From contig NZ_CP059675.1 in NCBI RefSeq assembly GCF_014069575.1, positions 558,001 to 622,000 of the forward strand: DNA of 64,000 nt. Reading direction: 5' to 3'. This document shows positions 26,951 through 37,579 of this stretch, one piece after another (positions within the stretch are counted from its first letter, which is position 1; each line of letters opens with the position of its first letter). Origin of the DNA: Schaalia sp. JY-X169 (GTDB taxonomy: Bacteria > Actinomycetota > Actinomycetes > Actinomycetales > Actinomycetaceae). A program made the position numbers and the translations under genes. Below the pieces are notes generated by a model. The model was not told where the DNA came from and searched no databases. It saw only the letters and a program-made list of their open reading frames with translations.

Positions 26951-27126
26951 TTCTCAAAGTGGAATTCTGAGGTGCTATCGTGGCGAGATTTCGAGTGTCG
27001 TTGTCATCTTGATGATGGCGTTTTCCCGCGGAACTCCAAGGATGTGTCATGCTTAACGCCTCCCGCCTGCCGCATATGGTTGAAGGTCCCGGGTGCGAGT
27101 GAGATTCGCTTATTAGGGTAATTCCC

Positions 27127-27828
27127 ATGGCCACAAATACTGTCGCAATCAAGAGGCGGCGAGCTTGGACCACCACTGTATTTATCAAACAGTTGATGGC
27201 GCTCTCCGGACTGTTCCTCGTTCTGTTCCTTCTGTTCCATGCCTATGGAAACCTCAAGCTGTTTATTGGAGCTGAGGCTTACGATCACTACGCACACTGG
27301 TTAAAGGGAGAGGCGTTCTACCCGATTTTCCCCAAGGGCACGTTCATCTGGGTCTTCCGCGCGCTCATGGTCGCTGCGATCGGCATCCACATCTTCAGTG
27401 CGTTCTACACCTGGTACAAGTCAAAGAAAGCCCGCAAGCACCAGTACGCGGTGAAGAAGAGTGCTGTTGACGCTTATGCGGCACGCACCATGCGTATCAC
27501 CGGTGTGCTACTGATCTTCCTGATCGTGTTCCACCTCCTGCAGTTCACGACGCTGACAATTCGCACAGGCTTTACTGCAGAAGCGACGCCATACGAGATG
27601 GTGATTGCCTCGTTCCAGCAGCCGTGGATCTTTGTGGTTTACCTGATCTTCGTCTCGCTGGTCACGGCTCACGTTGGGCACGGTTTCTGGTCTGCATTCC
27701 AGACCATGGGGTGGGTCCGAAAGAACACGCGAACCTTCATGTTGTGGCTGTCCGGCATAGTTGCTGGCGTCATCTTCGTGATGTTCATGCTGCCCCCGTT
27801 GTTCATCGCCACCGGCGTCATCCACTAG
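27127..27828 (+). CDS. sdhC: Succinate dehydrogenase cytochrome b subunit (B-type)
   Basis: Membrane anchor carrying two hemes and reducing menaquinone. 233 residues with five hydrophobic segments ([107 protein letters not shown]). His residues at the ends of segments 1-4 are candidate heme ligands. A single five-helix subunit with no sdhD is typical of B-type enzymes. AGGG lies 8 bases upstream; TAGGGT could instead be a near-leaderless -10. Confidence 0.93.
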   Translation: MATNTVAIKRRRAWTTTVFIKQLMALSGLFLVLFLLFHAYGNLKLFIGAEAYDHYAHWLKGEAFYPIFPKGTFIWVFRALMVAAIGIHIFSAFYTWYKSKKARKHQYAVKKSAVDAYAARTMRITGVLLIFLIVFHLLQFTTLTIRTGFTAEATPYEMVIASFQQPWIFVVYLIFVSLVTAHVGHGFWSAFQTMGWVRKNTRTFMLWLSGIVAGVIFVMFMLPPLFIATGVIH

Positions 27829-27850
27829 GCGCACAGAGGATATAGAGAAA

Positions 27851-29833
27851 ATGACTAACGACAAACTAGTTGATGGCCTCTACCGTCTTGGCGACGATAT
27901 TGAGGACACTAAGGCACCGAAGAATGTGCCGCTTGACAAGGTCTGGCAGACACGCAAGGCCGAAGTCAAACTGGTCAACCCGGCCAACCGGCGCAAGCGC
28001 AGCATCATCGTGGTGGGAACCGGGCTTGCCGGTGCCTCCGCGGCCGCCTCGCTTGGTGAGCAGGGCTACCAGGTTGACGCCTTCTTCTATCAGGATTCCG
28101 CGCGACGCGCGCACTCCATTGCAGCTCAGGGTGGCATCAATGCCGCTAAGGACTACCGCAATGATGACGACAGCGTCTACCGCCTGTTCTATGATACGGT
28201 AAAAGGCGGCGACTACCGGTCACGCGAATCTAACGTCTACCGTCTCGCCGAATGCTCGGTCAACGTCATCGACCAGGCAGTTGCCCAGGGCGTCCCGTTT
28301 GCCCGCGAGTATGGCGGATACCTCGATACCCGTTCATTCGGTGGTGTTCAGGTTTCCCGTACGTTCTACGCACGTGGTCAAACAGGCCAGCAGCTTCTGA
28401 TCGGTGCTTACCAGGCACTGGAGAGGCAAGTCGCAGCGGGCACCGTGCGTGAGCACTCACGCCATGAGATGGTTGAACTGATTATCTCTGAGGGTCGTGC
28501 TCGTGGCATCGTCTGCCGCAACATGGTCAATGGTGAACTTGAGACCTACACGGCAGATGCTGTGGTCCTGGCTACCGGTGGCTACGGTAACGTCTTCTTC
28601 CTTTCGACAAATGCGATGGGTTGCAATGCCACGGCAATCTGGCGTGCATACAGGAAGGGCGCCTACTTCGGAAACCCCTGCTTCACACAGATCCACCCGA
28701 CCTGCATCCCGCAGCACGGAGACCAGCAGTCGAAGCTGACTCTCATGTCTGAGTCGCTCCGTAATGATGGGCGAATCTGGGTTCCTAAGAATGTAGCCGA
28801 CTGCGATAAGGATCCAAGGGACATCCCCGAAGAGGATCGTGACTACTACCTCGAACGTATCTACCCCGCGTTCGGCAACCTTGTTCCACGTGACATTGCT
28901 TCGAGGCAAGCCAAGAACATGTGCGATGCGGGTCTGGGCGTTGGTCCTAAGGTCAACGGTGAGCGTCGCGGTGTTTACCTTGACTTCCAGGACGCGATTG
29001 ACCGCTTGGGTAAGGACGCCGTTTCTGCAAAGTACGGCAACCTCTTCGACATGTACGAGAGGATCACGGCAGAGGATCCATACTCGGTTCCCATGCGTAT
29101 CTACCCCGCAGTTCACTTCACAATGGGTGGCCTGTGGGTTGACTACGACCTCGAATCGAACGTTCCGGGCCTCTACGTTGCCGGTGAGGCGAACTTCTCT
29201 GATCACGGTGCGAACCGACTCGGCGCGTCCGCACTGCTTCAGGGTCTGGTGGATGGCTACTTTGCCCTTCCAGCAGTCATGTGTGACTACCTGTCCGGAG
29301 CGGCATCGTTCCCCGTGGTTGATGACTCCACTCCAGCAGTGGTTGAAGCCAAGGCTGCGGCCCAGGCACAGATCGACCGGATGATGAGCATTCAGGGCAA
29401 TCGTTCCGCGGACTCGTTCCACAAGGAACTTGGCCACATCATGTGGGAACGTTGCGGCATGTCCCGCACCCGTGAGGGGTTGCTTGAGGCCATCGACATG
29501 ATCCGGGAGCTCCGCAAGGAGTTCTGGACAAACCTTCGGGTTCCGGGCAAGACGGTCGGCGAGATGAATCAGTCGCTTGAGAAGGCTGGGCGTGTTGCTG
29601 ACTTCCTCGGCCTCGGTGAGCTGATGTGCATTGATGCTCTGAACCGTGAAGAGTCCGCAGGTGGACACTTCCGCGAGGAATCGCAGACGGAAGAGGGCGA
29701 AGCGAAGCGTGACGATGAGAACTTCCTCTTCGTTTCAGCATGGGAGTGGACGGGTGAGGACACACCCCCAATCTTGCATAAAGAGAACCTCACGTACGAG
29801 AACATCGAGTTGAAACAGCGGAGCTACAAGTGA
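27851..29833 (+). CDS. sdhA: Succinate dehydrogenase flavoprotein subunit
   Basis: FAD-binding [18 protein letters not shown], covalent-FAD His region [18 protein letters not shown], substrate loop HPTCIP, catalytic [13 protein letters not shown] region and the fumarate-reductase-like [16 protein letters not shown] / [22 protein letters not shown]. The 660-residue length with a C-terminal [27 protein letters not shown] fits the B-type (Bacillus/Wolinella-like) class. ATGA-type overlap with sdhB. Confidence 0.97.
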   Translation: MTNDKLVDGLYRLGDDIEDTKAPKNVPLDKVWQTRKAEVKLVNPANRRKRSIIVVGTGLAGASAAASLGEQGYQVDAFFYQDSARRAHSIAAQGGINAAKDYRNDDDSVYRLFYDTVKGGDYRSRESNVYRLAECSVNVIDQAVAQGVPFAREYGGYLDTRSFGGVQVSRTFYARGQTGQQLLIGAYQALERQVAAGTVREHSRHEMVELIISEGRARGIVCRNMVNGELETYTADAVVLATGGYGNVFFLSTNAMGCNATAIWRAYRKGAYFGNPCFTQIHPTCIPQHGDQQSKLTLMSESLRNDGRIWVPKNVADCDKDPRDIPEEDRDYYLERIYPAFGNLVPRDIASRQAKNMCDAGLGVGPKVNGERRGVYLDFQDAIDRLGKDAVSAKYGNLFDMYERITAEDPYSVPMRIYPAVHFTMGGLWVDYDLESNVPGLYVAGEANFSDHGANRLGASALLQGLVDGYFALPAVMCDYLSGAASFPVVDDSTPAVVEAKAAAQAQIDRMMSIQGNRSADSFHKELGHIMWERCGMSRTREGLLEAIDMIRELRKEFWTNLRVPGKTVGEMNQSLEKAGRVADFLGLGELMCIDALNREESAGGHFREESQTEEGEAKRDDENFLFVSAWEWTGEDTPPILHKENLTYENIELKQRSYK

Positions 29834-30573
29834 ACCTGAAACTACGAATTTGGCGCCAGGAGACTCCCGATGTCGATGGTGCGATGGTTGAGTATGAAGT
29901 GCGGGGGGTTTCTGAAGATTCCTCTTTCCTCGAAATGCTCGACATTCTGAACGAAGAGCTTTTTGCTCGCGGCGAGGATCCAGTCGCGTTTGACTCAGAC
30001 TGCCGTGAAGGCATCTGTGGTCAGTGTGGGATCGTCATCAACGGCATTGCCAACGGCCCTGAACAGACCACAACCTGTCAGTTGCATATGCGCTCATTCA
30101 ATGATGGTGACACAATCACGATCGAACCGTGGCGTGCAACGGCTTTCCCAATCATTCAGGACCTGGTTGTCAACCGCCGGGCATTTGACCGAATCATTCA
30201 AGCCGGTGGCTACGTTTCTGTGAACACAGGTGCCGCACCGGATGCGAATGTGACTCTGATTCCGAAGCCTGAAGCGGATCGCGCGTTTGAAGCGGCTGCC
30301 TGCATTGGCTGCGGCTCCTGTGTGGCTGCGTGCCCCAATGCGTCGGCCATGCTGTTTACAGCAGCAAAGGTTACTCACCTGGGTCTGCTTCCGCAGGGAC
30401 ATCCAGAGAACCTGAGCCGCGTGGTGAACATGCTGAACCAGATGGACGAAGAAGGCTTCGGCGGTTGCACGAACATTGGTGAATGCTCAGCAGTTTGCCC
30501 CAAGGAGATTCCTTTGGACGTTATCTCAACCCTGAACCGCCAGCTCAGCAAGGCAACCTTCAAGGGATTGTAG
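29830..30573 (+). CDS. sdhB: Succinate dehydrogenase iron-sulfur subunit
   Basis: The 2Fe-2S cysteines are 58, 63, 66 and 83 ([15 protein letters not shown]); the 4Fe-4S set is in [13 protein letters not shown] and the 3Fe-4S cysteines in [15 protein letters not shown]. 247 residues. GTG start overlaps sdhA by four bases. The operon ends here; a 76-bp palindrome 97 bases downstream may contribute to 3'-end formation. Confidence 0.97.
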   Translation: MNLKLRIWRQETPDVDGAMVEYEVRGVSEDSSFLEMLDILNEELFARGEDPVAFDSDCREGICGQCGIVINGIANGPEQTTTCQLHMRSFNDGDTITIEPWRATAFPIIQDLVVNRRAFDRIIQAGGYVSVNTGAAPDANVTLIPKPEADRAFEAAACIGCGSCVAACPNASAMLFTAAKVTHLGLLPQGHPENLSRVVNMLNQMDEEGFGGCTNIGECSAVCPKEIPLDVISTLNRQLSKATFKGL

Positions 30574-30609
30574 GCAAATCTAGGTCTCGGCCGGGACATC
30601 GCGGGTTTC

Positions 30610-30690
30610 TCCGCGAGATGTAAACTCTCGTGGTCTTCCGCGAAAGATAACTCTTCCCGGTCGTCCGCGAAATGTATACGGCGGGACAAG
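30610..30690 (+). repeat. Three degenerate 27-bp repeats ending in the palindromic element
   Basis: TCCGCGAGATGTAAACTC (30610), TCCGCGAAAGATAACTC (30637) and TCCGCGAAATGTATACG (30664) recur with an exact 27-base period. The third unit is the left end of palindrome copy 2, so the first two look like decayed copies of that end. Confidence 0.7.
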
Positions 30691-30745
30691 AAGTGGGTCT
30701 GGGGTGCATACCCCAGACCCACTTTGCTTCCCCACATATACATTT
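30670..30745. repeat. 76-bp palindromic intergenic element, copy 2
   Basis: Starts AAATGTATACG and ends TATACATTT. The centre is a perfect 14-bp hairpin (AAGTGGGTCTGGGG with CCCCAGACCCACTT, loop TGCATA). Lies between sdhB and tsaD. Confidence 0.9.
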
Positions 30746-30808
30746 CACGGCAGGGGCTTGAGGTGTGGCGTGATGCCGGGCGCATACCGCCTAGGTGCGG
30801 CAGGCGGG

Positions 30809-30814
30809 TAAGCT
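30809..30814 (+). promoter_or_regulatory. Leaderless -10 (TAAGCT) of tsaD
   Basis: TAAGCT ends six bases before the GTG at 30821; no Shine-Dalgarno is visible. Confidence 0.55.
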
Positions 30815-30820
30815 CTTTTC

Positions 30821-31861
30821 GTGAACTCTGCACCCCTGATCCTCGGAATTGAATCGACATGCGACGAAACTGGCGTCGCGCTGGTCCGTAACAAGACTCT
30901 GCTTACCGACGTAACAGCCACCTCCATGGATCAACACGTGAGGTTTGGCGGCATCATCCCAGAGATTGCTTCGCGGGCCCACCTTGAGAGCTTTCTCCCC
31001 GCACTTGATTCCGCCCTCGAGCAAGCGGGTGTGAAGTTGAGTGACGTTGATGCGATTGCTTGCGCAGCCGGGCCCGGCTTGGTCGGCTCCCTGACTGTTG
31101 GAATCACGTCCGCAAAGGGTCTAGCAGCTGCGCTTGGTGTTCCTCTCTACGGTGTCAACCACGTGATTGGCCATCTCGCAATCGACATGTTCGAACACGG
31201 CTCGCTTCCTGACCGCTTCATCGGGTTGGTTGCATCGGGGGGACACTCCAACCTGCTGCTCATTGAGGACCTCCCACACTCGGTAGTTGAGCTGGGTGGA
31301 ACACTGGATGACGCCGCGGGAGAGGCATTTGACAAGGTTGGCAGACTCATGGGGCTGCCGTATCCGGCGGGACCACACATGGACCGATTGGCTGCCTCAG
31401 CGCAGGATCCAGACGCGATCCGCTTTCCCCGGGGTCTTGGCGCCGGAAAAGACAAAGAACGCTACAAGTACGACTTCTCATTCTCCGGGCTCAAGACCGC
31501 CGTGTCCCGCTACCTCAATGAGCATCCGGAGGCCGACCACGCCGAGGTCGCAGCGGCTTTCTCAGAGTCAATCAATGACTCGCTCACCGCGAAGGCTGTT
31601 CGAGCGGCTGTGGATAGCGGATGCAAAGCGATCGTCGTCGGCGGAGGTTTTGCCGCAAATTCTCGCCTCCGCTCACTGCTAGCGGAGCGTGCGGGCAAAG
31701 AAGGGATTGAAGTGCGGATCCCACCAATGCGGTACTGCACTGACAATGGCGCCCAAATCGCAGCCCTTGGGGCTCTGCTGGTAGAAGCCGGTCTCCCGCC
31801 CTCGCCCGCAGATTTTGGGCCCGATTCTGGAATGGAACTGGAACAGATTTACATGTCCTAG
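30821..31861 (+). CDS. tsaD: tRNA N6-adenosine threonylcarbamoyltransferase TsaD
   Basis: Transfers the threonylcarbamoyl group to A37. Iron-binding NHVIGHL (His114, His118), ILGIESTCDETGVAL, GLVASGGHSNLLLI, LDDAAGEAFDKVGRLMGLPYPAGP and CTDNGAQIA are intact in 346 residues. Separated from tsaE/tsaB/rimI by sdhCAB and with its own likely leaderless promoter. Its 3' end is 9 bases from the convergent ybdK-like gene. Confidence 0.96.
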   Translation: MNSAPLILGIESTCDETGVALVRNKTLLTDVTATSMDQHVRFGGIIPEIASRAHLESFLPALDSALEQAGVKLSDVDAIACAAGPGLVGSLTVGITSAKGLAAALGVPLYGVNHVIGHLAIDMFEHGSLPDRFIGLVASGGHSNLLLIEDLPHSVVELGGTLDDAAGEAFDKVGRLMGLPYPAGPHMDRLAASAQDPDAIRFPRGLGAGKDKERYKYDFSFSGLKTAVSRYLNEHPEADHAEVAAAFSESINDSLTAKAVRAAVDSGCKAIVVGGGFAANSRLRSLLAERAGKEGIEVRIPPMRYCTDNGAQIAALGALLVEAGLPPSPADFGPDSGMELEQIYMS

Positions 31862-31870
31862 TTGAGGCCG

Positions 31871-33073
31871 CTAGATCCTACGCCCAGCCCCCGAGTGCCT
31901 GCCGTTAGACTGCCGAATCTCAGCAAACGCCTGCGGTGAGAGCGGGGAGTCGGCCCCCATTTCGGCCCTCATCAGTTCAACGACGTCATCAAAAGCATGC
32001 TTAGGGTTCGCCTCCGCAACAGCCCGTTGGCGCTGGTAGGACGCACCGAAGGTGAGAATCTGCCGGACTTTAGCGAGGCCGTCCGCGCAGCCGAGCCTCT
32101 CCGCTGTCGGTGCGAGATCCACCAGCATCTGCTCGACTGTGTCCCGAACGTGCTCCTCGTTCCCGTCCTCGTCCAAAATCAGGATTGCGTCCATTCCATA
32201 GCGCGCTGAACGCCATTTGTTCTCATCTGCGAACCACTGGGGGATCTCCGGCGTTTTCTCACCGGCGTCAATCATCGAAGAGTAGTACTCAACTAGGCAG
32301 TGTGCGAGCGACGCGACCGCCTCGACCTCAAGGATGTTCGTGCATGCGTCGAAAATCCGCACTTCGACGGTTCCCAGGCCTATCGAGGGGCGAATGTCCC
32401 AGCGCAGTTCGTCAAAGGAATCGATGACTCCCGTCTTGAGCATTCCGTCATGGTAGCGCTCGAGTTCGCTCCACTCGTGGAACTGTGGGGTCATGCCCGC
32501 AGTTGGCAGCTGCTGGAAAATCATCGCTCGGTTGGAGGCGTAGCCCGTGTCTTCGCCCGCCCAGAAAGGGGACGAGGCCGCAAGAGACTGCAGCTGGCCC
32601 GCACGGGTAACCAGTGCATTGACAATCGGAAGGACCTTGTCCCGGTCTTCTACTCCCACGTGAACGTGAACCCCGTAGAGCAGCATCTGGCGGCCCCAGT
32701 ATTGCGTGCGGTCCACCAGTTCCGCGTAGCGCCGAGAGTCAGTGACGCGCTGGTAAGCAGGGCGTGCAAAGGGGTGCGTACCGGCGGAACTGAGGTCGAT
32801 CCTCAACGCATCAGTAATCGGGCGTAGTGCTGTCACACCGTACCGGAGATCTTCAAGACACTCGCTAATCTTCGTGCGCTTTCCAGATGTGACCTCGGTT
32901 GTGTTGAGGAGCATCTCCCGGTGAATATGAGGCGAAAGCTCCTTATCTTCGCGAGCCTTTCGAATGACGGCATCCGCAGCTTGGCGCAAATCATTAGAGT
33001 CTTTGTCGACTAGTTGGAGCTCCCATTCCACGCCAACAGTTGAACGTTCCGATTGTGCAAAGTCGAGGGGCAT
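31871..33073 (-). CDS. Carboxylate-amine ligase, GCS2/YbdK family
   Basis: VGVEWELQLVD, HREMLLNTTEVTSGKRTKISE, AGTHPFARP, YGVHVHVGVED and WDIRPSIGLGTVEVRIFDACT are YbdK-type glutamate-cysteine-ligase-fold motifs. YbdK enzymes ligate glutamate to an amine, in vitro weakly to cysteine; the physiological product here is unknown. ATG at 33073 is preferred (MPLDFAQSERS), with GGAGGT 7 bases upstream; the frame extends to 33145 without an RBS. 400 residues. Confidence 0.85.
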   Translation of the reverse strand: MPLDFAQSERSTVGVEWELQLVDKDSNDLRQAADAVIRKAREDKELSPHIHREMLLNTTEVTSGKRTKISECLEDLRYGVTALRPITDALRIDLSSAGTHPFARPAYQRVTDSRRYAELVDRTQYWGRQMLLYGVHVHVGVEDRDKVLPIVNALVTRAGQLQSLAASSPFWAGEDTGYASNRAMIFQQLPTAGMTPQFHEWSELERYHDGMLKTGVIDSFDELRWDIRPSIGLGTVEVRIFDACTNILEVEAVASLAHCLVEYYSSMIDAGEKTPEIPQWFADENKWRSARYGMDAILILDEDGNEEHVRDTVEQMLVDLAPTAERLGCADGLAKVRQILTFGASYQRQRAVAEANPKHAFDDVVELMRAEMGADSPLSPQAFAEIRQSNGRHSGAGRRI

Positions 33074-33172
33074 GTCGGTAACCTCCGTGGGATCTAAGTG
33101 ATCAGTGCGTTGGTGAACAGTGTGCCCGATTTTGGGCTTCGTCACTACCTTGAAACAGTGTAATGAACGCAG

Positions 33173-33200
33173 TTGACACCAGAGTGGGTAACGCTACAGG
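33173..33200 (+). promoter_or_regulatory. groES promoter
   Basis: TTGACA (33173-33178), 16-base spacer, TACAGG (33195-33200). The predicted start of transcription falls at the beginning of the CIRCE operator, a typical HrcA arrangement. The mRNA would have a leader of about 170 bases with a 7-bp hairpin (33256-33262 with 33278-33284). Confidence 0.65.
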
Positions 33201-33203
33201 CTC

Positions 33204-33236
33204 CAGTTGGCACTCCGGTTGTTTGAGTGCCAACTG
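33204..33236. promoter_or_regulatory. CIRCE operator (HrcA binding site)
   Basis: TTGGCACTC (33207-33215), nine bases, GAGTGCCAA (33225-33233); the arms extend to a perfect 12 bp. This is the CIRCE form TTAGCACTC-N9-GAGTGCTAA with symmetrical changes. It predicts heat-shock control of groES by HrcA. Confidence 0.93.
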
Positions 33237-33379
33237 AGGCTTAGACTGGTTCCAGATCGAGGTCGTCCTTACCGGCTCCTCGATTAGTTTTGGAGTCTTG
33301 ACCCCCGCGACGGCAAGGCACCCGGGCGTAAGCCCAACTGAGAATATGTTGTTACGACAGTTAGAAAGGGAGTGCGACA

Positions 33380-33673
33380 ATGTCGATCTCCATTCAGCCG
33401 CTTGAGGACCGCGTGGTCCTTCGCACCGTAGACGCGGAAAAGACAACTTCGTCCGGCTTGGTAATCCCGGACACGGCAACCGAAAAGCCACAGCAGGGTG
33501 AAGTCCTTGCAGTTGGCCCCGGCCGCGTTGACGACGCCGGTAACCGCGTACCCATGGATGTTGCCGTGGGTGACACAGTCATCTACAGCCGTTACGGAGG
33601 CAACGAGGTAACCGTTTCGGGAGAGGATTTCTTGATTCTTTCTGCCCGCGACATTCTTGCCAAGATTGGCTAA
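33380..33673 (+). CDS. groES: Co-chaperonin GroES
   Basis: 97 residues: [44 protein letters not shown], the mobile loop (about 17-35) and the [30 protein letters not shown]-half. AGAAAGGGAG lies upstream of the ATG. groEL does not follow: a terminator lies 23 bases after the stop and whiB is convergent. The chaperonin must be elsewhere. Confidence 0.97.
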   Translation: MSISIQPLEDRVVLRTVDAEKTTSSGLVIPDTATEKPQQGEVLAVGPGRVDDAGNRVPMDVAVGDTVIYSRYGGNEVTVSGEDFLILSARDILAKIG

Positions 33674-33695
33674 CAGGGCGGCTAAGTAAAGCAAA

Positions 33696-33740
33696 GCGGA
33701 GGTCGGACCGAGTTCTTCGGTCTGACCTCCGCATTCTTTT
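33696..33740 (+). terminator. Terminator after groES
   Basis: A 15-bp stem with one G-U (33696-33710 with 33718-33732) and a 7-base loop, followed by ATTCTTTT. It ends groES as a single-gene transcript and may serve the convergent whiB too. Confidence 0.9.
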
Positions 33741-33781
33741 GCCTGCCTAGTGGGCTAGGGCAGGCATAGTTCGGCTGTCAC

Positions 33782-34078
33782 CTAGCTTGCGAGGGTTTGC
33801 TCATTCAACGCGCGGATTTCCCGGCGGCGTTCCTCTTCGGTCAGGCCGCCCCAAATGCCGAAAGGTTCCCTGGCTGCTATCGAATGCGCTCTACACTCTG
33901 CCTGCACTGGGCAGCGGGCACAGACTCGCTTGGCTTGGGATGCGCGGCGTTTTCTTGATGGGCCACGCTCTCCCTCGGGGTGAAAAAAGAGTTCAGTGTC
34001 CATGTTCTGGCACGATCCCTGGTACTGCCATTCCCAGTTGTCGATGAGCGGTCCAGGTAGATGTGCGATTTCCGCCAC
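33782..34078 (-). CDS. WhiB-family iron-sulfur transcription factor, WhiB3-like
   Basis: 4Fe-4S cysteines at 23, 53, 56 and 62 (C...CARCPVQAEC), the GIWGG turn at 74-78 and a basic C-terminus. The stretch LPGPLIDNWEWQYQG ... FFHPEGERGPSRKRR closely follows M. tuberculosis WhiB3, and the groES/guaB neighbourhood is the same. Such proteins bind sigma-A region 4 and sense redox or NO. GTG at 34078 chosen by homology (98 residues). The 363-base region 34079-34441 to guaB holds the divergent promoters and no gene. Confidence 0.9.
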   Translation of the reverse strand: MAEIAHLPGPLIDNWEWQYQGSCQNMDTELFFHPEGERGPSRKRRASQAKRVCARCPVQAECRAHSIAAREPFGIWGGLTEEERRREIRALNEQTLAS

Positions 34079-34429
34079 TTTGAAACAACCCCCAAGATTT
34101 GGCACCAAAGATCCGGGGGTGTTGCTTATTCGCCCTCGGATAATCTCAACGAGTACTAGCGTAGGAAAGATCACCGTGGTTCTGCAAGGAAGTGACAGCA
34201 ACTGGTACAACATTGCGCCGACAGCGTAGGCGTGTCGAAAATGCTTGCCACCAGTGCTTACAGGCATCTCAGATTTGCGCATAAATATGTCATGTAAGCG
34301 CACAGAACAGTCTCATGAAGCCCGTAGCAATACTTGGAACCGGAGGTCCTAAACGTAGTTCTGTGGTTGGGCCCACTCCCCGTATCTGCTGCGCCCCAGA
34401 CGTGTGGACATGGCGTACAAACGGATCGC

Positions 34430-35959
<1,530 letters not shown>

Positions 35960-35989
35960 CGGGCCTGTCGGGCTTTAAGGAGCGGGCTA

Positions 35990-36065
35990 GGCCTTAGTGA
36001 GCCGGTGGGGCTGGTATAACGGTGTGATGTGAGGTCGTGTTGCGCCAGACCGGCTCGCTAAGGCC
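35990..36065. repeat. Inverted-repeat intergenic element, family-B-like
   Basis: Arms 35990-36006 and 36049-36065 pair in 16 of 17 positions plus one G-U, with an outer GGAGC/GCTCC pair. Layout and the AAGGAGCGGG motif resemble the family B elements at 15824 and 36159. It starts 30 bases after the guaB stop and may act at its 3' end. Confidence 0.6.
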
Positions 36066-36080
36066 CAAGTAGCTCCGGGA

Positions 36081-36150
36081 TGCTGGATGACCCCGCAGCG
36101 GTGAGCGTCCCTCAGTGCTGGATCACTCCGCAGGGGTGAGCGCTCCGGCC
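36081..36150 (+). repeat. Two 35-bp tandem repeats
   Basis: TGCTGGATGACCCCGCAGCG... (36081-36115) recurs as TGCTGGATCACTCCGCAGGG... (36116-36150), about 80 percent identical. Confidence 0.75.
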
Positions 36151-36158
36151 GTCATCCG

Positions 36159-36476
36159 TGTGTGTCAAGCTGCCTGTGAGCCTGGGGTGGGAGATTGGGA
36201 CCTTTGACTGTTGCGCCACAGGGTCTGCAGTGCCAGTGGTGGAAACTTGAGAACTGGCGACGGGCGCTTGGGCCCGACCTCTCAGAGCCTCCCAAGCATT
36301 ACGGAGCGGGTTCTACCGTACGGAGCGAGTTCTGCCCGGCTTCTCCTTGAATCACGCCGTTATGTAAGCCAAACCCGCTCCGTAAGGCGTAACCCGCTCC
36401 GTTATGACGCGGGGTAGTGCCGGTACCAACCGCAACAACAAGCAAATGACAACCCACTGTCTCCAAACAGTTTGAC
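36159..36476. repeat. Large foldable intergenic repeat (family B), copy 2
   Basis: Homologous to 15824-16060, with extra sequence around 36220-36295. The core inverted repeat pairs CATTACGGAGCGGGTT with AACCCGCTCCGTTATG (one mismatch), nested with a second TACGGAGCGAGTT/AACCCGCTCCGTA pair. The right block (36371-36476) is the best conserved part against copy 1. Confidence 0.75.
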
Positions 36477-36514
36477 AGCACGTGAAAACAGCCTTGCAGC
36501 CCGCGCATCGTGCG

Positions 36515-36590
36515 AAATGTATACGTGGGGACCCGAAGTGACCCTGGGGTATGCACCCCAGGCCGCCATCAGCACCCAACACATACATTT
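36515..36590. repeat. 76-bp palindromic intergenic element, copy 3
   Basis: Starts AAATGTATACGTGGGG and ends ACATACATTT; centre CCTGGGGTATGCACCCCAGG. The outer arms have more mismatches than copies 1 and 4. Lies between the 3' ends of guaB and the convergent exonuclease gene. Confidence 0.9.
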
Positions 36591-36720
36591 CACGAGTCGG
36601 GTGGGTCATCAACTATGAACCAGGTGGAGCGCCAACCACGAGTCCGGTGGGTCATCAACCACACAGCAGGCGGGACGCCAACCGCGAGTCGGGTGGAGCG
36701 CCAACCGCGGGTTGGGTAGG
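36591..36720 (+). repeat. 46-bp imperfect tandem repeats
   Basis: CACGAGTCGGGTGGGTCATC starts at 36591 and, with a single change, again at 36637. A related truncated unit (CGCGAGTCGGGTGG) begins at 36683. The period is exactly 46. GCGCCAACC- or ACGCCAACC-like ends recur. Noncoding, abutting the exonuclease stop. Confidence 0.75.
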
Positions 36721-36728
36721 ACTGCCGT

Positions 36729-37493
36729 CTAGAACCAGTTCCGCGAGATCGTTGTGGTGCGGCCCTGCTTCCTCAAATAGCCCTCAAAATCCTCTGCCCA
36801 GCGCGCATGGCTTGTCCTCTGGAAATCGTGAACCTCCGAGGCTGTCATCTCCGCGAGCACTGGGAACTTTGCGATAAGTGCCTCTGCCACTTTCAGGGTT
36901 AGTTCTGCGTCAACATGCGCCTGGTGTGTATCTGAAGGTAATTCGATCCCATACACGTTTGCGAGGTCGGAGAGCGTCCTCTTCCCCTTGCGAAACCTGT
37001 CAAGTGCGCGGTCGAGGACGAGAGGATCGATGATTGGCCCCACTTCCGTCCCCAATCGGGACCTGAGGGTTGGCACGTCATGACGCACAGCTTCTGCTTC
37101 GAGGAGGGGGATGTCGAAGCCAGCGTTGAACACCACAACGATTCCGCCACCACGGAAGTGTTCGGCCAAAGCGGCGACAACTTCCTCCGTAACCACTTCT
37201 ACGGGTTGGCCGTGGCTGCGCGCGTATTCGGTTGTAATACCGTGGATTGCCGCGGCCGTGGGCGGAATCGCCACCCCGGGGTCCGCAAGCCAAGTGTGGT
37301 GTTCAAACGATGTGAGGTGCCGACCTTCGCCCTCGCCCGAAAGCGGACTCATGCGGTGGACTATTGCAGCGCTCACAAGCCGGTCCGTGTGCGGATTGAC
37401 CCCCGTGGTCTCCGTGTCAAAGCCTGCCCAGGGGCGAGCGGCCCACGGCAGCTCCTGTAGATTCTGGGCGTCTGTCTGCGTCGTTTCTATCAT
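36729..37493 (-). CDS. DnaQ-like 3'-5' exonuclease (DEDDh)
   Basis: The DEDDh catalytic set is visible: FDTETTG (Asp26, Glu28), VVFNAGFDIPLLEAE (Asp), and HQAHVDAELTLKV (His and Asp). IPPTAAAIHGITTEYA is typical of the epsilon-like family. 254 residues, with about 40 extra at the C-terminus (FQRTSHARWAEDFEGYLRKQG). It could be a stand-alone nuclease or proofreading subunit. Start ATG 37493 has GGAAG adjacent; an upstream GAGAAT six bases away hints at a leaderless mRNA. Confidence 0.88.
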   Translation of the reverse strand: MIETTQTDAQNLQELPWAARPWAGFDTETTGVNPHTDRLVSAAIVHRMSPLSGEGEGRHLTSFEHHTWLADPGVAIPPTAAAIHGITTEYARSHGQPVEVVTEEVVAALAEHFRGGGIVVVFNAGFDIPLLEAEAVRHDVPTLRSRLGTEVGPIIDPLVLDRALDRFRKGKRTLSDLANVYGIELPSDTHQAHVDAELTLKVAEALIAKFPVLAEMTASEVHDFQRTSHARWAEDFEGYLRKQGRTTTISRNWF

Positions 37494-37567
37494 GCTTCCA
37501 TTCTCTACCAGGGTTCCGACAATCCGAACTACCGCCCTTAGTCCCCTCGCTCCGCTGAGACACCCAA

Positions 37568-37573
37568 TAGACT
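37568..37573 (+). promoter_or_regulatory. Leaderless -10 (TAGACT) of guaB3
   Basis: TAGACT ends six bases before the GTG at 37580, the same geometry as guaB. Confidence 0.55.
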
Positions 37574-37579
37574 GTATGG

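Noticed and set aside
28457-29668. 403-residue open frame on the minus strand
   Set aside because: Antisense to sdhA, which is complete and conserved; no family resemblance.
36591-36720. CRISPR array
   Set aside because: The 46-bp units are contiguous and imperfect with no spacers of constant length, and there are no cas genes.
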